NCBI GenBank assembly: GCA_033807695.1
Contig: CM066308.1
Location: 1,922,001-1,986,000, forward strand
From: Daedaleopsis sinensis
Lineage: Eukaryota; Basidiomycota; Agaricomycetes; Polyporales; Polyporaceae
Direction: 5' to 3'
Length of the DNA stretch: 64,000 nucleotides
The position numbers were made by a program, and so were the translations under genes. The notes below the pieces were generated by a model. It was not told the origin of the DNA, did not search any database, and was given only the letters and a program-made list of their open reading frames with translations. Below, piece after piece: positions 24,902 to 36,464 of this stretch. Numbering within the stretch: the first letter of the stretch is position 1; the number at the start of each line of letters is the position of its first letter.

Positions 24902-26975
24902 ATGCCTCAGCTCAGCTCGATTCCGACATGGGCTATTGCTCTCTCTGTATTGGCTTTGATGCTGGCACTTCGCCTCGGCCAGAAAGCCTATGAATACAGA
25001 ACCCGCTCCAGAGGCCTTCCGTTACCTCCCGGCCCGCCTCCATTCCCTATCATCGGGAATCTCTTCGACATACCAAAAGTCCGCCCTTGGGAAGCGTACA
25101 AAGACTACAGCAGTCGGTATGGTATGTATCTCTTATCTTCTAAGTATTCGCTGTGTGCTCATCAACAATCAGGGAAGATTATTTCGCTAAATGCTATGGG
25201 ACAGTGTCTTATAGTCATAAATGACCCAGAGGTTGCTACCGACCTACTTGAAAAGCGCTCTAGCATATACTCTTCCAGACCGAAATCTACGATGGTTGAT
25301 CTGTAGGTCGTCACAGTTACAACCCTTAATTTTCGTCCGCTCGTCTGACATACTAGCAGGAGTGGATGGAGCTGGAATCTCGGATTTATTCCCTATGGCC
25401 AGACTTGGCGGTCACAGCGTAGGACGTTCTGGCAGCAATTCCATCAGGGCGTAGTCAACAGGTACCACCCGCTCCTAGAAGATAGCGCCCATCGTCTACT
25501 TCATCGACTGCTGTCGTCCCCACAGAACCTCGTTGACAGTATTCGCAGGTGTGTACCACTGCTATGATCGTGCCAGTCACCACCTTATCTGACCCCTTCA
25601 TAGCTCTCTTGGAAAAACTCTCATCAATACAGCATATGGACTGCGTCCATCGGAGTCCAAGGACAAATATATCACGACGTTTGAAGAAGCGATGACTGGT
25701 CTGGACTTGTTGCTGACTGGAACAAACATCCTCGAGTTCTTCCCGTTTCTTGCCAACATCCCTACTTGGCTTCCTTGGACCACAGTGCAGCGCCGTCTAG
25801 CACACTATCGACGCCTGACAACTGCGATTCGCGACGTTCCTTGGGAGGATTCCAAACGCGCCATGGTGAGTAGTAGTGCGAGCTCATCATATGCTCCCTG
25901 ATGAGTATAACGCGTATGGCACAGACGGCCGGAGGATCCTCCGCGAGCATGGCGAGTGTACTATTCGAAGAGCTTTCGAACTCTCAAGGCGACGATGCGA
26001 GAAGGAAGGAGGATACGATAAAGAGCGTCCTCGCTGTCACATACGCAGGTATGGATTCGTATTCAATCCCTCCGAATGCTCGTTCAACTCTTATGATCAG
26101 GTGGTATCGACACCGTGAGTTTCAGTACTGCACTGCATCATCATTAAGCTCAACAGGAAGAGGTAGTCAATCGCATCGCTCTGCGCATTTTACCTCGCAA
26201 TGTCGCTCTATCCCGAGGTACAAAGGAAAGGACAGGCCGAGCTCGACGCCATCGTAGGAAGCTCCCGACTTCCGACGTTTGCAGACCGTGAAAGGCTTCC
26301 ATACGTGAACGCGATCGTAAAGGAGGTAATGCGGTGGCACACGGCCGCACCACTTGGTGTGCCTCATGTCAACATTGCGGACGATGTCTACGAGGGGTAC
26401 TTCATTCCGAAAGACAGCATCATACTACCCAATGCCTGGTGCGTATAGCTCTGACGATACGCATCGTAGTAGACGCTTAACTGATATGAATTATCTCATG
26501 ATGCAGGGCTATGTCGCATGACGAAGCAACATACTTCCAACCAGAGGAGTTTATACCGGAGCGATTCCTCACCGAAGGCGGGAAGGTGAATAACAAGGTC
26601 CGAGATCCAACAACTATCATGTTTGGATTTGGACGCAGGTACATCGCCTGGTCTACTTTGCGAAGTTCATATAACTCATCTCAATCAGGGTGTGTCCGGG
26701 ACGTCACTTCGCTGAAGCGACACTATTCATCAGCGTAGCATCTGCCTTGCACACTCTCGACATCTCGCCGCCGGTTGATGACGAAGGCTTGCCTATCCGG
26801 ATAAAGTTGCAAGCTAGTAACGATCTCATCTCGTATGTACTGCTAGTTCACATTGCAAACCATTTTTTGGCTCACGTCAATGACCAACCCCCTTAGACGC
26901 GTCGAAGACTGCAGGTGCACCATCCGTCCCCGCTCTACTGCGGCGGAGGCTATGATTCACGACGCAATCGCCTGA
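24902..26975 (+). CDS. cytochrome P450 (array member 5), 521 aa
   Basis: Exons: 24902-25121, 25173-25302, 25360-25548, 25604-25865, 25925-26048, 26101-26114, 26167-26438, 26507-26638, 26689-26832 and 26897-26975. It shows an anchor (MPQLSSIPTWAIALSVLAL), the hinge SRGLPLPPGPPPFPIIGNLF, a GGIDT I-helix motif split over the 14-nt exon, KEVMRWH (ExxR), PERF and heme loop FGFGRRVCPGRHFAEATLF. Intron 25122-25172 is 51 nt with no in-frame stop, so a simple ORF search fuses exons 1 and 2; sister genes show it should be removed. It is the closest relative of member 4 and the last gene of the array. The substrate is unknown. Confidence 0.9.
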
Positions 26976-27333
26976 GCTGTAAGCTCGACAGTGCTTGAAA
27001 GAGAGAGGACGTCAATCAATACTACTACAACTGGCGATAGTGCTTTAGTCAGTGGTATCGCAATGCAGACCTCACGTTCTAGATCCCTGTGGCAACGATA
27101 CCTTTAGCATCTAACTGCTGCCGTCTTGCTTTGATCCAAGACCGGCAAATGGTGGAGTTGCAAGGATTCGGCGATTGGATGAGATATAACCCCAACCGAT
27201 GTGTGAAGCTGCAGAGCGCATGCTAGTGAACAAGATAACGCCAGACGATAGCGCAAGACACGACCAACGACGCGACGGAGAAAACAACACACTGCAAGTG
27301 CAGGGGAGCCCATAAACGGGCAGCAGTAATCCG
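26976..27333. other. convergent intergenic region
   Basis: About 360 bp between the stop of P450 member 5 (+) and the stop of EBP2 (-). It should hold both 3' UTRs. No gene was seen. Confidence 0.5.
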
Positions 27334-28919
27334 TTATTTCCGACTTCGTTGTGCGACGCGTTTGCTCTTGCCCGGCCGTTTCTGAGGTGCGCCCTTGCTT
27401 CCCTTCCCTCCTCCTTTACCACCCCTGGCACCCTTACCTCCGGGACCGCCCCGGTTGACGAAGCTGTCTGTTGAGTCCTTGGTATTTTGCTTTGACCGCC
27501 GATCACCACCACCGAACCCGTACTTTTTGTCACGGGCATTGCGTGGAAGCTTAGGCTTGCCATTCGGACCCTTGGCGCGTTTCGAGGGACGGTCCGCAAG
27601 CGCGTCTTCGACCGCAACGTCGAAGTCCTCGCCGTCACCCGCACCCCCATCCAAAGCACCTTTCCGCTCTGCAGAGGGTATTCGTCAGTAACGGTCTCGC
27701 CATGGAAATGAAGGGATGCAGCCGGCTATCCTCACGACCAAAGACATGGCGGTCCGAAAACTGCCAATATTTCGGCCATCCAAGAATTGGGGGCAAAAAC
27801 GAGACTTTCGAGGAAGCGACGTAGACAAAGTTTTAGACTCACTTCGCTTGAGGCCCTTGAGCCGCTCCTCGATATCCTTCTTATTCTGTTGACGCTCCTT
27901 GATCTTTTCGAGTTGCACCTGCTTCCCGAACTTCTTCCCTTCGCGCTCTTTGCGCTTCTCCTCAGAGCGCTTAAGTCCTGCGTTTTCGTCTAGCAGCCGC
28001 TGCCGTATACGCTCCATGTGCGAATCGCTCTTGACCATTTCCGCGAAGTAGTCGGCGGGGCGGGTGAAAGGTAGATTATGGTTCTGTGCGAGGGAGCGGG
28101 CCGCCTGCGCGCCATGCAAAGCTTGCTTGTAGCTGTAGCACGAGGCATTTTATCAGCACCGCGACGGGTAAGACCATGGTAAGGATACGTACAACGCGAG
28201 CTCCCGATTTAGGTCGTCATCGACGTCGACCTCAATTGCCTCGGGGTATGTCACAGTCAAAGTTTCCGTCCAAGGCAATGATGGGTCGAGCGCGATGGTA
28301 TTCCGTATCCGTTCCATGGCAATCTGCGCGACATGTTAGTCAGGGGCGAAACTGAATCTTCATACTTGAACACACGCACTTTGTTGTCAATCTCTACCTT
28401 CTGTCGAGGCATAGCGTCTTCGTCAAGCATCTCGTTGTCTGAGAGCTCATCTACTGGGATGGCAACCTCTTCACTAGGAGCTGCCCCCGTGCCCTCGTCC
28501 TCGACATCCTCGTCTTCCTCCGAGCCTTCCTCTTCCTCTTCCGCACCCGATTCTCCTTCACCCTCATCATCACTACCTTCTTCCTCGTCACCCGTCAATG
28601 CGCGTAACTGCTCCTGCGCGTAGTCGTCCAACCCGTCCTCGCCCAGTGCCTTCATGAGCTTCTCCATGCCTTCATCGTCCACCTCGTCGTCCTCGTCCGC
28701 AGACTCTTCATCCTCGTCGGTCCATTCATCATCGTCATCTTCTCCACCCTCTGACCCCAAACTCTCTTCTTCGGAGTCCAGTTGGTCGACCTCTTCGTCG
28801 GATTCGTCGGACTCTTCCGCCGCTCGCTTCTGTACTTTGGTTGGAGCTGCCGACGTCTTCCCCTTTGCAGATGCAGCTACCACCTGTTTCTTCGTTTTCG
28901 GTTTGGTCGAGGGTGGCAT
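27334..28919 (-). CDS. EBP2: EBP2, rRNA-processing and ribosome biogenesis protein, 431 aa
   Basis: Exons, right to left: 28919-28380, 28323-28193, 28132-27843 and 27668-27334, in phase (431 aa). The N-terminal 180 residues are basic, then very acidic (long Asp/Glu runs). The conserved EBP2 domain follows: MERIRNTIALDPSLPWTETL, YPEAIEVDVDDDLNRELAFY, QALHGAQAARSLA, FTRPADYFAEMVKSDSHMER and a coiled, lysine-rich helix (KKFGKQVQLEKIKERQQNKK). The C-terminus is basic and glycine-rich with nucleolar-type runs (GKPKLPRNARDKKYGFGG). Yeast Ebp2 is nucleolar and is needed for 27S pre-rRNA processing and 60S assembly. The ATG at 28919 was preferred to frames extending further upstream, because the conserved MPPSTKPK start follows it. 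Confidence 0.95.
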
Positions 28920-29450
28920 GAGGATTAGGAGAAGGAGGGAATGAAGAGACTCAGACGAAGAGCGACCTCTATACTGAACGAGGCGCTCATAAAAATCGCC
29001 ATCACGTGCGCGTGAGCGGCTCAAGCGCTCATGAGCCAACCTTGGAGTTCGCGCTTGGAGGTAGTTGGAGGTGCGGCAGACTTGGGAAGTCGAAAGAGAT
29101 TTACGATGGTGTGGTAGCTAGAACATGGTGGTACAACAATACATAGGTATGTGGGGATCGGGCATGAGTAGAATCATCTGATACAGTAGACATACGGAGA
29201 TTGAGAGCGAGCTGCCAATGAGTTCACGAGCAATGTAAATAGCACGTAATGGTATACGGTATCAAATGAGATGATCATACGAAGGCTTCTGAGAGAGTGT
29301 CCAGCACGTCGGAGTAAGGAGTGCAGCCAATAGTATAGAGTAAGCGGTGAGGAGATAGGAAATGCGGACAATGGTAAAGGATGAAATCGCATAGACAGTC
29401 AGAGGTTTGAAAACGTATCATGGAAGATAAGTAGAAATGGATAAGGAGTG
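28920..29450. other. intergenic, EBP2 promoter side
   Basis: About 530 bp between the EBP2 start and the stop of the zinc-finger gene, both on the minus strand. No gene was seen. Confidence 0.5.
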
Positions 29451-30563
29451 TCAATCAGAGATAGACACCTGCTTGGCCTTCAACTTGCGCGCCTCCTCCA
29501 CCTCGCGCAGGCCCTCAGCGTGGAGCAACTGAGGGCGAACCTGCGGGTGGGCCCCTAGGCAGCCATAGTCGCGCCTGTGCCCCCGCGTGAACGAATCGTC
29601 GCGACTGAACGTACGCAAACATCCACCGACCATCTCTTTCTTGTTCAAGATGATAGGGTTGATCCGCTGCTCTAGGGGGATGCCCATGCGATCGGCTTCC
29701 TCGACCGTCGCGCCGACACAAGCAAGTCTCGAGTCGATGTGGGTGTCTATGTGGCGATCGAGATCTTTGGGGCGGTTTGGCATCTTATTGCAAAAGGGAC
29801 ATCGACCGTGGAATTTGAGGCCCTTGATGTCCTCCTTCTTGATATCGAGCTGGACATTTCGCGCGCTTTGATTCTTCCGCAAGAGGACGCGAGACTTCGC
29901 GGCGGAGGCTTCCCACGCAGCACTAGATTGCTTGCGCGTCTTCCGGCGAGGCGAGGCGGAAGTATGAGTCGGCGTCAGAAAGGGAGAAGCCGGGGTGGGA
30001 GGACGAGAGAACGTCGAAGAAAACGTGGAGGAAGACGACACCGACGAGGACGAGGATGACGATGCTTCCGACAACGCTGATTGGCAACGCGGCATTGGCG
30101 GCACGATAGGATCCCAGGGTAGCGACGGAGGTGCGAACTGAGTTGAAGAAACGTACGAGGTGCAGCCTGATGATGATGAGCCTGAGGCGAGGGTGGAGTC
30201 GATGTGTGATGTAGTTAAGTGGGGGGCAATGGTGAATTGCTCGTGCAGGGCGTGGCTAAAACTGCAATCGGATCCATAAGGACCTGACGACGGCATCAAC
30301 GGAGGACTCTCCGGCTGCAGGTCTGCGGCAGGCGTCCGTGGCAGGTCTGCGTTATCGTAATGAGAGTTGCAGTAGTTGCTACTATCACTACCATCAAGAT
30401 GAGAAGCGGTGGGTGACTGAGTAGAATCACACACACACCTCTCCATAACATCGTCTTTGAGAAAGAACCTAAAAAGCTCCCAGTCGTCCAAAGGGTCCTG
30501 AAGAGGGGATACCGCCTCGGTCAAGGAGGAGAACAGCGGCGGACACTGCGACGAGGAGGACAT
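29451..30563 (-). CDS. C2H2 zinc-finger protein, putative transcription factor, 370 aa
   Basis: A single open exon from ATG at 30563 to the stop at 29451. The N-terminal 210 residues are Ser/Pro-rich and low in order (serine runs such as SSSSSSSVSSSSTFSS). A basic segment with PRRKTRKQSS precedes a textbook C2H2 finger: Cys255-x2-Cys258-x12-His271-x3-His275 within CPFCNKMPNRPKDLDRHIDT. A second, degenerate finger may lie around GGCLRTFSRDDSFTRGHRR. Such proteins are common uncharacterised nuclear regulators in Agaricomycetes. DNA binding is inferred from the finger only, and targets are unknown. An intronless gene is unusual beside its many-exon neighbours. A C-terminal intron cannot be ruled out. 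Confidence 0.82.
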   Translation of the reverse strand: MSSSSQCPPLFSSLTEAVSPLQDPLDDWELFRFFLKDDVMERCVCDSTQSPTASHLDGSDSSNYCNSHYDNADLPRTPAADLQPESPPLMPSSGPYGSDCSFSHALHEQFTIAPHLTTSHIDSTLASGSSSSGCTSYVSSTQFAPPSLPWDPIVPPMPRCQSALSEASSSSSSSVSSSSTFSSTFSRPPTPASPFLTPTHTSASPRRKTRKQSSAAWEASAAKSRVLLRKNQSARNVQLDIKKEDIKGLKFHGRCPFCNKMPNRPKDLDRHIDTHIDSRLACVGATVEEADRMGIPLEQRINPIILNKKEMVGGCLRTFSRDDSFTRGHRRDYGCLGAHPQVRPQLLHAEGLREVEEARKLKAKQVSISD

Positions 30564-30574
30564 AACGTGGTATG

Positions 30575-30635
30575 AGAGGATGGCGAGGATGGCGAGGATG
30601 GCGAGGAGAGATGGCGAGGAGAGATGGCGACTCGA
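30575..30635. repeat. short ATGGCGAGG tandem repeat upstream of the zinc-finger gene
   Basis: About six imperfect 9-13 bp copies built on ATGGCGAGG lie directly upstream of the zinc-finger ATG, in its 5' UTR or promoter. Confidence 0.75.
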
Positions 30636-31320
30636 GGAGGGTGTGTCTGAGGAAACCCTGTCCCGACCAGTTCATTTTATACGCCGCCAGGAAGCAGAGT
30701 GAGTGCTTTGTTCATTCTGGACGTAAGGTCGTGCGGCGCGAGAGCTATGTCCAGGACGCGGGTGACGATAGGGAGCGAGTCTTGACTGTTGACCTGGTGG
30801 GGCTGGCGGCACAACGCATCATGCCACGTTCTGCACGGAAGGGGGGCGGGATAATGAATTTAGGAAGGTGTACCTGTGTAAGCCAGCTGCATGTTGATTA
30901 TAGCGAGGAGTACTCCCCCGACCAGGCAATCCTAGCAATCCATCCATTGTGCGCTAGTTCGTTGATGAGTGGCAGGCTCTGTCTCGTGGCCCGACTTTCC
31001 GCGCCTCGTGAGCGTTTCAGGCTATCGTTTGATCAGAAGTGACGACTCACAAAGGTCCTTTGTTGGTCCTTTGTTACATTGTTACAGTATTCTACCTTTG
31101 ACCTGGATGATACAAACTTGCCGACCGAAGTTATTGCTTGATAACAGCGATCGATGGGTTTGCTGCAACGGAAGGATCAACACTGATAGTGTCCAAACTC
31201 ATCCTGTATTCGATACTGTCATAAAACCTATGGTACACAGAGCGGTCAACGGTGTCAGGACGAATGCTGTAGAAAGTTTTCCATGCGTGTTCATTCAAAT
31301 GAGATGCCATTCCATCCAAG
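30636..31320. other. intergenic, no gene recognised
   Basis: About 690 bp between the zinc-finger start and the BBC1-like stop, both on the minus strand. Only the promoter of the former and the 3' UTR of the latter are expected. Confidence 0.5.
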
Positions 31321-34300
31321 TCATGCCTCCAAAACTCTGAATATCTGCAAGTGGCGAGCATGAGCGCCCGACAACAAAGCAAGGAAATCACGATAATAAT
31401 CACCTTCACAGACCCGCTTTTGAGATCTTCAAGCCGATAACTGACGGATTCTACGCTCTACGGGCGTTCATAGGCGTTAGATCACATCCACAGGGGCAAT
31501 AGCCGACGATGTGAAGGCGGACGACTCACCTGCTGCCCGACGTGCTGGTTCGCCTGGAACACCTTCACCTTGGACTTCTTCGACTCGAAGTCCCCGATGA
31601 TCCCGACGAGCGGCTCGCCGACGCCCACGCTCTGGTGGTAGCTCTGGAGGCCCTTGTGCCCCTTGAACTTCGCGTCGTACACGACCACAACGTCCCCGGG
31701 CATGATGTCGCTCACGCGCCGATGCACCGCGGCCGCGGACTGGCTGTAGACGAGGTAGCCGAACGAGTCGAGCGAGTCGGTCGGCTGCGCCGCGTTCGGT
31801 ACGTGGCTGAGCACCGCGTTCACGAAGCCGCGGTACGAGCCGTCCCCGACCACGCTCTTCTTCGACTTCTCGTAGAACGAGGCGGAGATCTCGTGTACTT
31901 GGACGCCGACGCGGCCCCAGTGCGCCTGCAGCTCGTCGGGCGTCAGATGCAGCTCGGCGGGCGTCAGATGCAGCTCGGCGGGCGTCAGATGCAGCTCGGC
32001 GGGCGGCTCGGCGGGAGCCGACGCGGCGGGAGCGGTCGGAGGATAGGAAGTCGAGTCCTCCGACCACTGGCCGGAGAGTGACAGGTCGGTCTCTCCCCCA
32101 AAATCGATGCTCGGGATCGAAGGTCCTCCAGCGGGAGGAGCACGTGTAGGCGGTCGAGCTGCGCGGGGAGGAGGGGGCGGGGGAGGTTCGTCCGTAGTCT
32201 CAGCCTGGTCGATCAGTACAAAGTCTCCTTGTGTCTCCTGCCTGGTAGGAGGGGGAGGCACATGCGGAGGCGGCGGGTATCCAAACGGAGGAGGGGGGCG
32301 GGAGCGAGGAACTGGAGGAGGGGAAGCAAGCCCTTGGGGAACAGGAGGCGGTCCGGTGGATACTCGACGTGTGCCCCGGTTGGGAACAGGAGGGGGTGCA
32401 TCCTCTTCGGCATCTGCATGAGTCACCTCTTCCAGCTCACTCTCCTCGTGTCCAGCACGGTCGCTGTCAGACACGTGTTGGTAGTCCGACTCCCCCTCGG
32501 GTTCATCCTCCTCCTCAGCTGCTGGAGGAGGCGGGGGCGGGGGTACAGGCGCGGAACGTTTCGGCGGAGGCGGCGACACCACACTCTCCTCCTCTTCCTC
32601 CCGGTGAACGCGGGGAGCAGGCTTGGGCGCAGGGGCCCCAGGAAGCATGCCGAAACGCATCCCACCCATGCCTGCAATACGAGCTGCGATGCGTTGCTTG
32701 CGAGCGAACTCATCCTCCTCCTCTTCGGCAGGGGGCGCCTCTTCCGCCTCTGCGGGCTTCTCTTCCTCACCTTCATGCTCGCCTTGGGGCTCGGGTGCAG
32801 GAACGGGACGGCGGACGGCTGGAACGGGCGGAGGGGCCCCGAACCGGATACCGCCTAGCTTGGCCATGCGGTCCGCGATGGTGCGACGGCGGGCCTGTTC
32901 AGCATCCACGTCGTCCTCGACTTTGCTCTCTATCTGCTCGGGCGCAGGCTCAGCGACATCAGGACGTGCAGAGACCGGCGGGGGAGGTGGGATTCGCGCA
33001 GAGGGAGGGGACGCAGCTCGTTCTGGCGCAATAGGCGGCGAAACAACTCGCTGCGGAGGAGGCGACACTATTCTCTGCGGCGGGGGAGGCGGGGGAGAGA
33101 TAACCCTCTGAGGCGGCGGCGGCGGCGGCGGCGTAGCCAATTGGGTAGGAGGTTGCGGCGGAGGAGACGACGCGGGCGAACTCTCAGGCAGAGACCCCCA
33201 GCCTGCAGACTTTTGAGGACCAGGACTCCTCGGACTGTAGAACGCAGGGTCAATGGGATCTGCACAGCACGCACCGTATGTAAGCCGCATTGCACACGGG
33301 TGATGCCGAAATGGACAAAGCAACACGCACCACCATCACTATCATCTAAAATCTCGTGCTCGTGCGTGGGTCCGCGCAGACTCGGCTGGGACGGCTTGCC
33401 CACTCCCGAGACATCAAGAGGAGTCGGCATCGAAGAAATTGACCGGGGGTGACGAGGTGGAGGGGGCGGAGGCGCCGGCTCCTCTTCCTCTGCATTGTCT
33501 TCGGACTCTACAGTATTCAGAAGCTCTTCCTCATCCTCGTCAGGTGGGGGCGCGCGGGCAGGAGGTGGGGGCGGGACATGAGTTGGCGGGGGCGGGACAT
33601 GAGTTGAAGAACGGCGAGGCGGGGGCGGGACATGAGTTGAAGAACGACGAGGCGGGGGCGGGGGCACAGGCTCCTCCTCCTCGGATGCTTGCCGCTCCTC
33701 CTCTTCCTCGTCTACTGGAGGAGGAGGAGGCCGAACTGCTGCATGTCGTGGGGGCGGGGGCGGCGGAGCAAACTCCTCGCGGCCATGAGTATCCTGTTCG
33801 GCATCGTCGTAAACGGATGCCTCGCTATGACCGCTATAATAGGCGTGTTCGTCCTCCTCTTCCACATCGTGAGACTCGTGCTGCTCATCCTCGTGCTCAG
33901 GCCCGACCTCACGCGCATGCTTTGTGTATGCATCCTCTTCTTCAGGCTCTGGAGAAGTCACACGGTCTTCGAAATCCTCCTCGTCCACTGGACGAGCATG
34001 AAGTGGCGGGGGCGGGACTGCAGCTCGAACAGGTGGGGGTGGGAAGTCCCTACGAGGCGGCGGCGGAGGGGACAAAGCAGCAGTGCCCGCGTGATCATCT
34101 GAGATATTAGCGGCGGCGGGGGGCGTCGGCAGCGGTCTACGAGCTGGAGGGGGCGGGGGCGACTGCGGGCTAGGCTCATTCGCTTCCTCTTCGATAGTCT
34201 CAGACTCGTCCTGGGTCTCACGGCTGAACCGGTGATTGTCCGAGTCTTCGTATGCTTCCCGCTCCTCGTCCTCTGCAAGCTTCTCGTGGGCAGACTCACG

Positions 34301-36464
34301 CTCGCCACGTGCCTCCGTTGCTTCGTCCTCGTCTTCAAGCGCTTCCACGATGGCCTGCGCGTGCACATCGTGGCGGGGCGTACTTTGTTCGTGCTCGTGC
34401 TCGTAGTCGTAGTCGGACACACGCGGCTCGGTAGAGACGCCGCCTAGAAGGAAGGAATCAACGTCTATTCGTACAAACGCTGATTGCGGCAGTAGTGGCA
34501 AAAGAACTTCAATTACCATCCAAAGATGCTTTCCTGGCAGGAACCTCGACCCCAGACTGCACCGAACTGACACTGGCCTTCCGCTCCGGCAGCTCCGGCT
34601 TGGCAGAAGTGACAGGCGACTGTGCAACTTCTTGCTGGCTATCACGACGGGTAGAAGCGGGAGACCTTACGCTGTCATCGGGACGGCTGTCACGGCGTAC
34701 CGGAGGGGGTGGAGAGCGCGCGATACCCGGGTGACTATCGCGACGTATAGGAGGAGGTGGCGAGCGCGCTGATTCCGCGCTGTCCCTTCGCAAAGGCGGA
34801 GGCATCCCGCCGGCGAATGGGTTGAATCCACCCGACCTGGCAAGTCGCTCAGCGATGCGTTTCCGCCGAGCAGCCTCGTCTTCTTCTTCGGATTCCGCGA
34901 CGGATGGCTCAGGTTCAGCAGCTGGTTCCTCTGACAGGGGTTCATCTTTCTCGACAACGGGCTCTGAGACGACCTCTTCGTTCTCGTGTGCTTCTCGTCC
35001 CACCGGGGCGGGTACTTCCACGGGCGAGGGCGGCTCCGATGTGGGCGCCTCTGCGGTCGGAGAAGGCTGGGATTCGAGTTCATGTGCCTCCTTGGGAGCT
35101 TCGTGAGCAGGAGCCTCCGGAGAGTGAGCGGGTTCTTCTGTCACTTCAACTTTCGCTTCAGGAACAGCGACGTCATCGACGGCCTTCTCGACAAGATGCT
35201 CAACCTGAGTGTTTGTTACTTCAGGCTCGCGGTCGCTCTGAGGTTCAGCCGCTTCCGCCGGAGACTGGTCTGGCTTCTGATCAGCAAGCTCAGGTTCGTC
35301 TTTCGTCGCAAGCGATGAAGGACTGTCGTGATGTTCCTGCTCGACGACGGGCGGAGGGCGAGCAGGGGATTTGGCTGCACGTCTACGTGGTGGAGCAGCG
35401 CGCTTGGGAGCTAGGGGAACGGGCATCGCAGGTGATCGCACTGGTGGTGAAGTCGCCGACTCGGGCGAGAGCGTAGATGACGCAGAGTCCTGCTTCTCCG
35501 GGACAGCGAAATAGTCTGGTAGATAGTAATCGTCAGTGCGCAATTATCGTGCGGCCTCGAGCGGCGTACCTCCAGATCCTTGAGTTGCGCTATCTTCGGC
35601 CCTAGAAGGGGGCAGTTCGGTAGCAGCTGCTTCATGCAAGGGCGGCGATACGACGACTCCAGGCGCAGTAACCTCCTTGGTGATCGACGCGCCCTCAGCC
35701 TCCACATTCTTCTCTTCCTCCTTGGGAGCCTCTTCATGGGGTTTCTCCTCGACCGGTGGCTTCTCCTCGTCCCTGGTAGATTTCCTCTTGGGCGGGAGAT
35801 CAGGCTTCTTCCCAAAGACAGGCGGACCCATCCCGACCCTCGCCCCTCCGAGGCGCGCCATCCTCGCAGCCAGCGCCGCCCTCCGTTGCCGTTCCTCCTC
35901 CTCCTCGTCCGGTTCACCTGCTTCCTGCTCCTTCTGCTCCTCCCCAGCCCCTTCGTTCTTGGCCTCATCGATCGCAGGAGGCGCCTTCGCAATATCGGCC
36001 TCCTGCTCGACATCCTCAGACGGACTCGTTGCACTAGCGGGGACAGGCTGCTCCTTCTCCTTCTCCTCGTCCTCTCCTCCAATCGGCTCCACCTTCTGCA
36101 CAACCGGAGGCGGTTTCCACTTCGGCTTCTCCCCTGTCGGCCGCGGGGGCGGGGCCCCGCCCCCAAAGGCGGTCGAGCCCTGCAGCGCCGCCATGCGTTC
36201 CTTCAGCGACAGCTTCCCGATGCTCTCCTTCGCGTCCGCGGCGGACATGCCGGGCTTCTTCCCCGCCCCGCCCTCGCCCTCGTCGACATCGCGTTGTTTG
36301 GGCGAGGCGGGCGGGGACGTGGGCTTGGGCTGCCAAGTGAGGTTCCCCGGTTTTGGACGTGGGGCGGGAGCGGGAGCGGGGACTGGGGGTGCCCCGCCCT
36401 TGTTCTCGAAGGCGGCAATGCGGTCGCGGAGAGAACCGACTTTCTTCGGGGGAGGGTCTGTCAT
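31321..36464 (-). CDS. BBC1: BBC1-like cortical actin-patch protein, 1604 aa
   Basis: Exons, right to left: 36464-35570, 35515-34517, 34443-33331, 33259-31530, 31457-31404 and 31344-31321, in phase, 1604 aa. Most of the protein is acidic or proline-rich with many polyproline runs (ligands for SH3, WW or profilin). A motif of the form RRxxIAxRMAxLGGxRFG occurs at least four times, and more degenerate forms (SLRDRIAAFENKGG, LKERMAALQG) occur near the N-terminus. The folded C-terminal domain, from about residue 1410, includes ELQAHWGRVGVQVHEISASF, DGSYRGFVNAVLSHVP, SFGYLVYSQSAAAVHRRVSD and GIIGDFESKKSKVKVFQANQ. It ends with SYRLEDLKSG and IFRVLEA from two tiny exons. Yeast Bbc1 binds type I myosins and WASP-family factors at endocytic patches. 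I see no SH3 domain here, so domain order differs from the yeast protein. Confidence 0.85.
31937..32004 (-). repeat. 21-bp coding tandem repeat in the BBC1-like gene
   Basis: Three near-perfect 21-bp copies encode a seven-residue unit, PAELHLT, and a fourth diverged unit follows (PDELQAH). They lie just before the folded C-terminal domain. Confidence 0.9.

Noticed and set aside
28333..28944. Serine-rich plus-strand frames opposite EBP2
   Set aside because: They are the antisense of the Asp/Glu runs of EBP2 and not independent genes.
31131..31409. 92-codon minus-strand frame at the 3' end of the BBC1-like gene
   Set aside because: It is in a different frame from the real last exon. The acceptor at 31345 gives IFRVLEA and a stop at 31321, which agrees with the family end.
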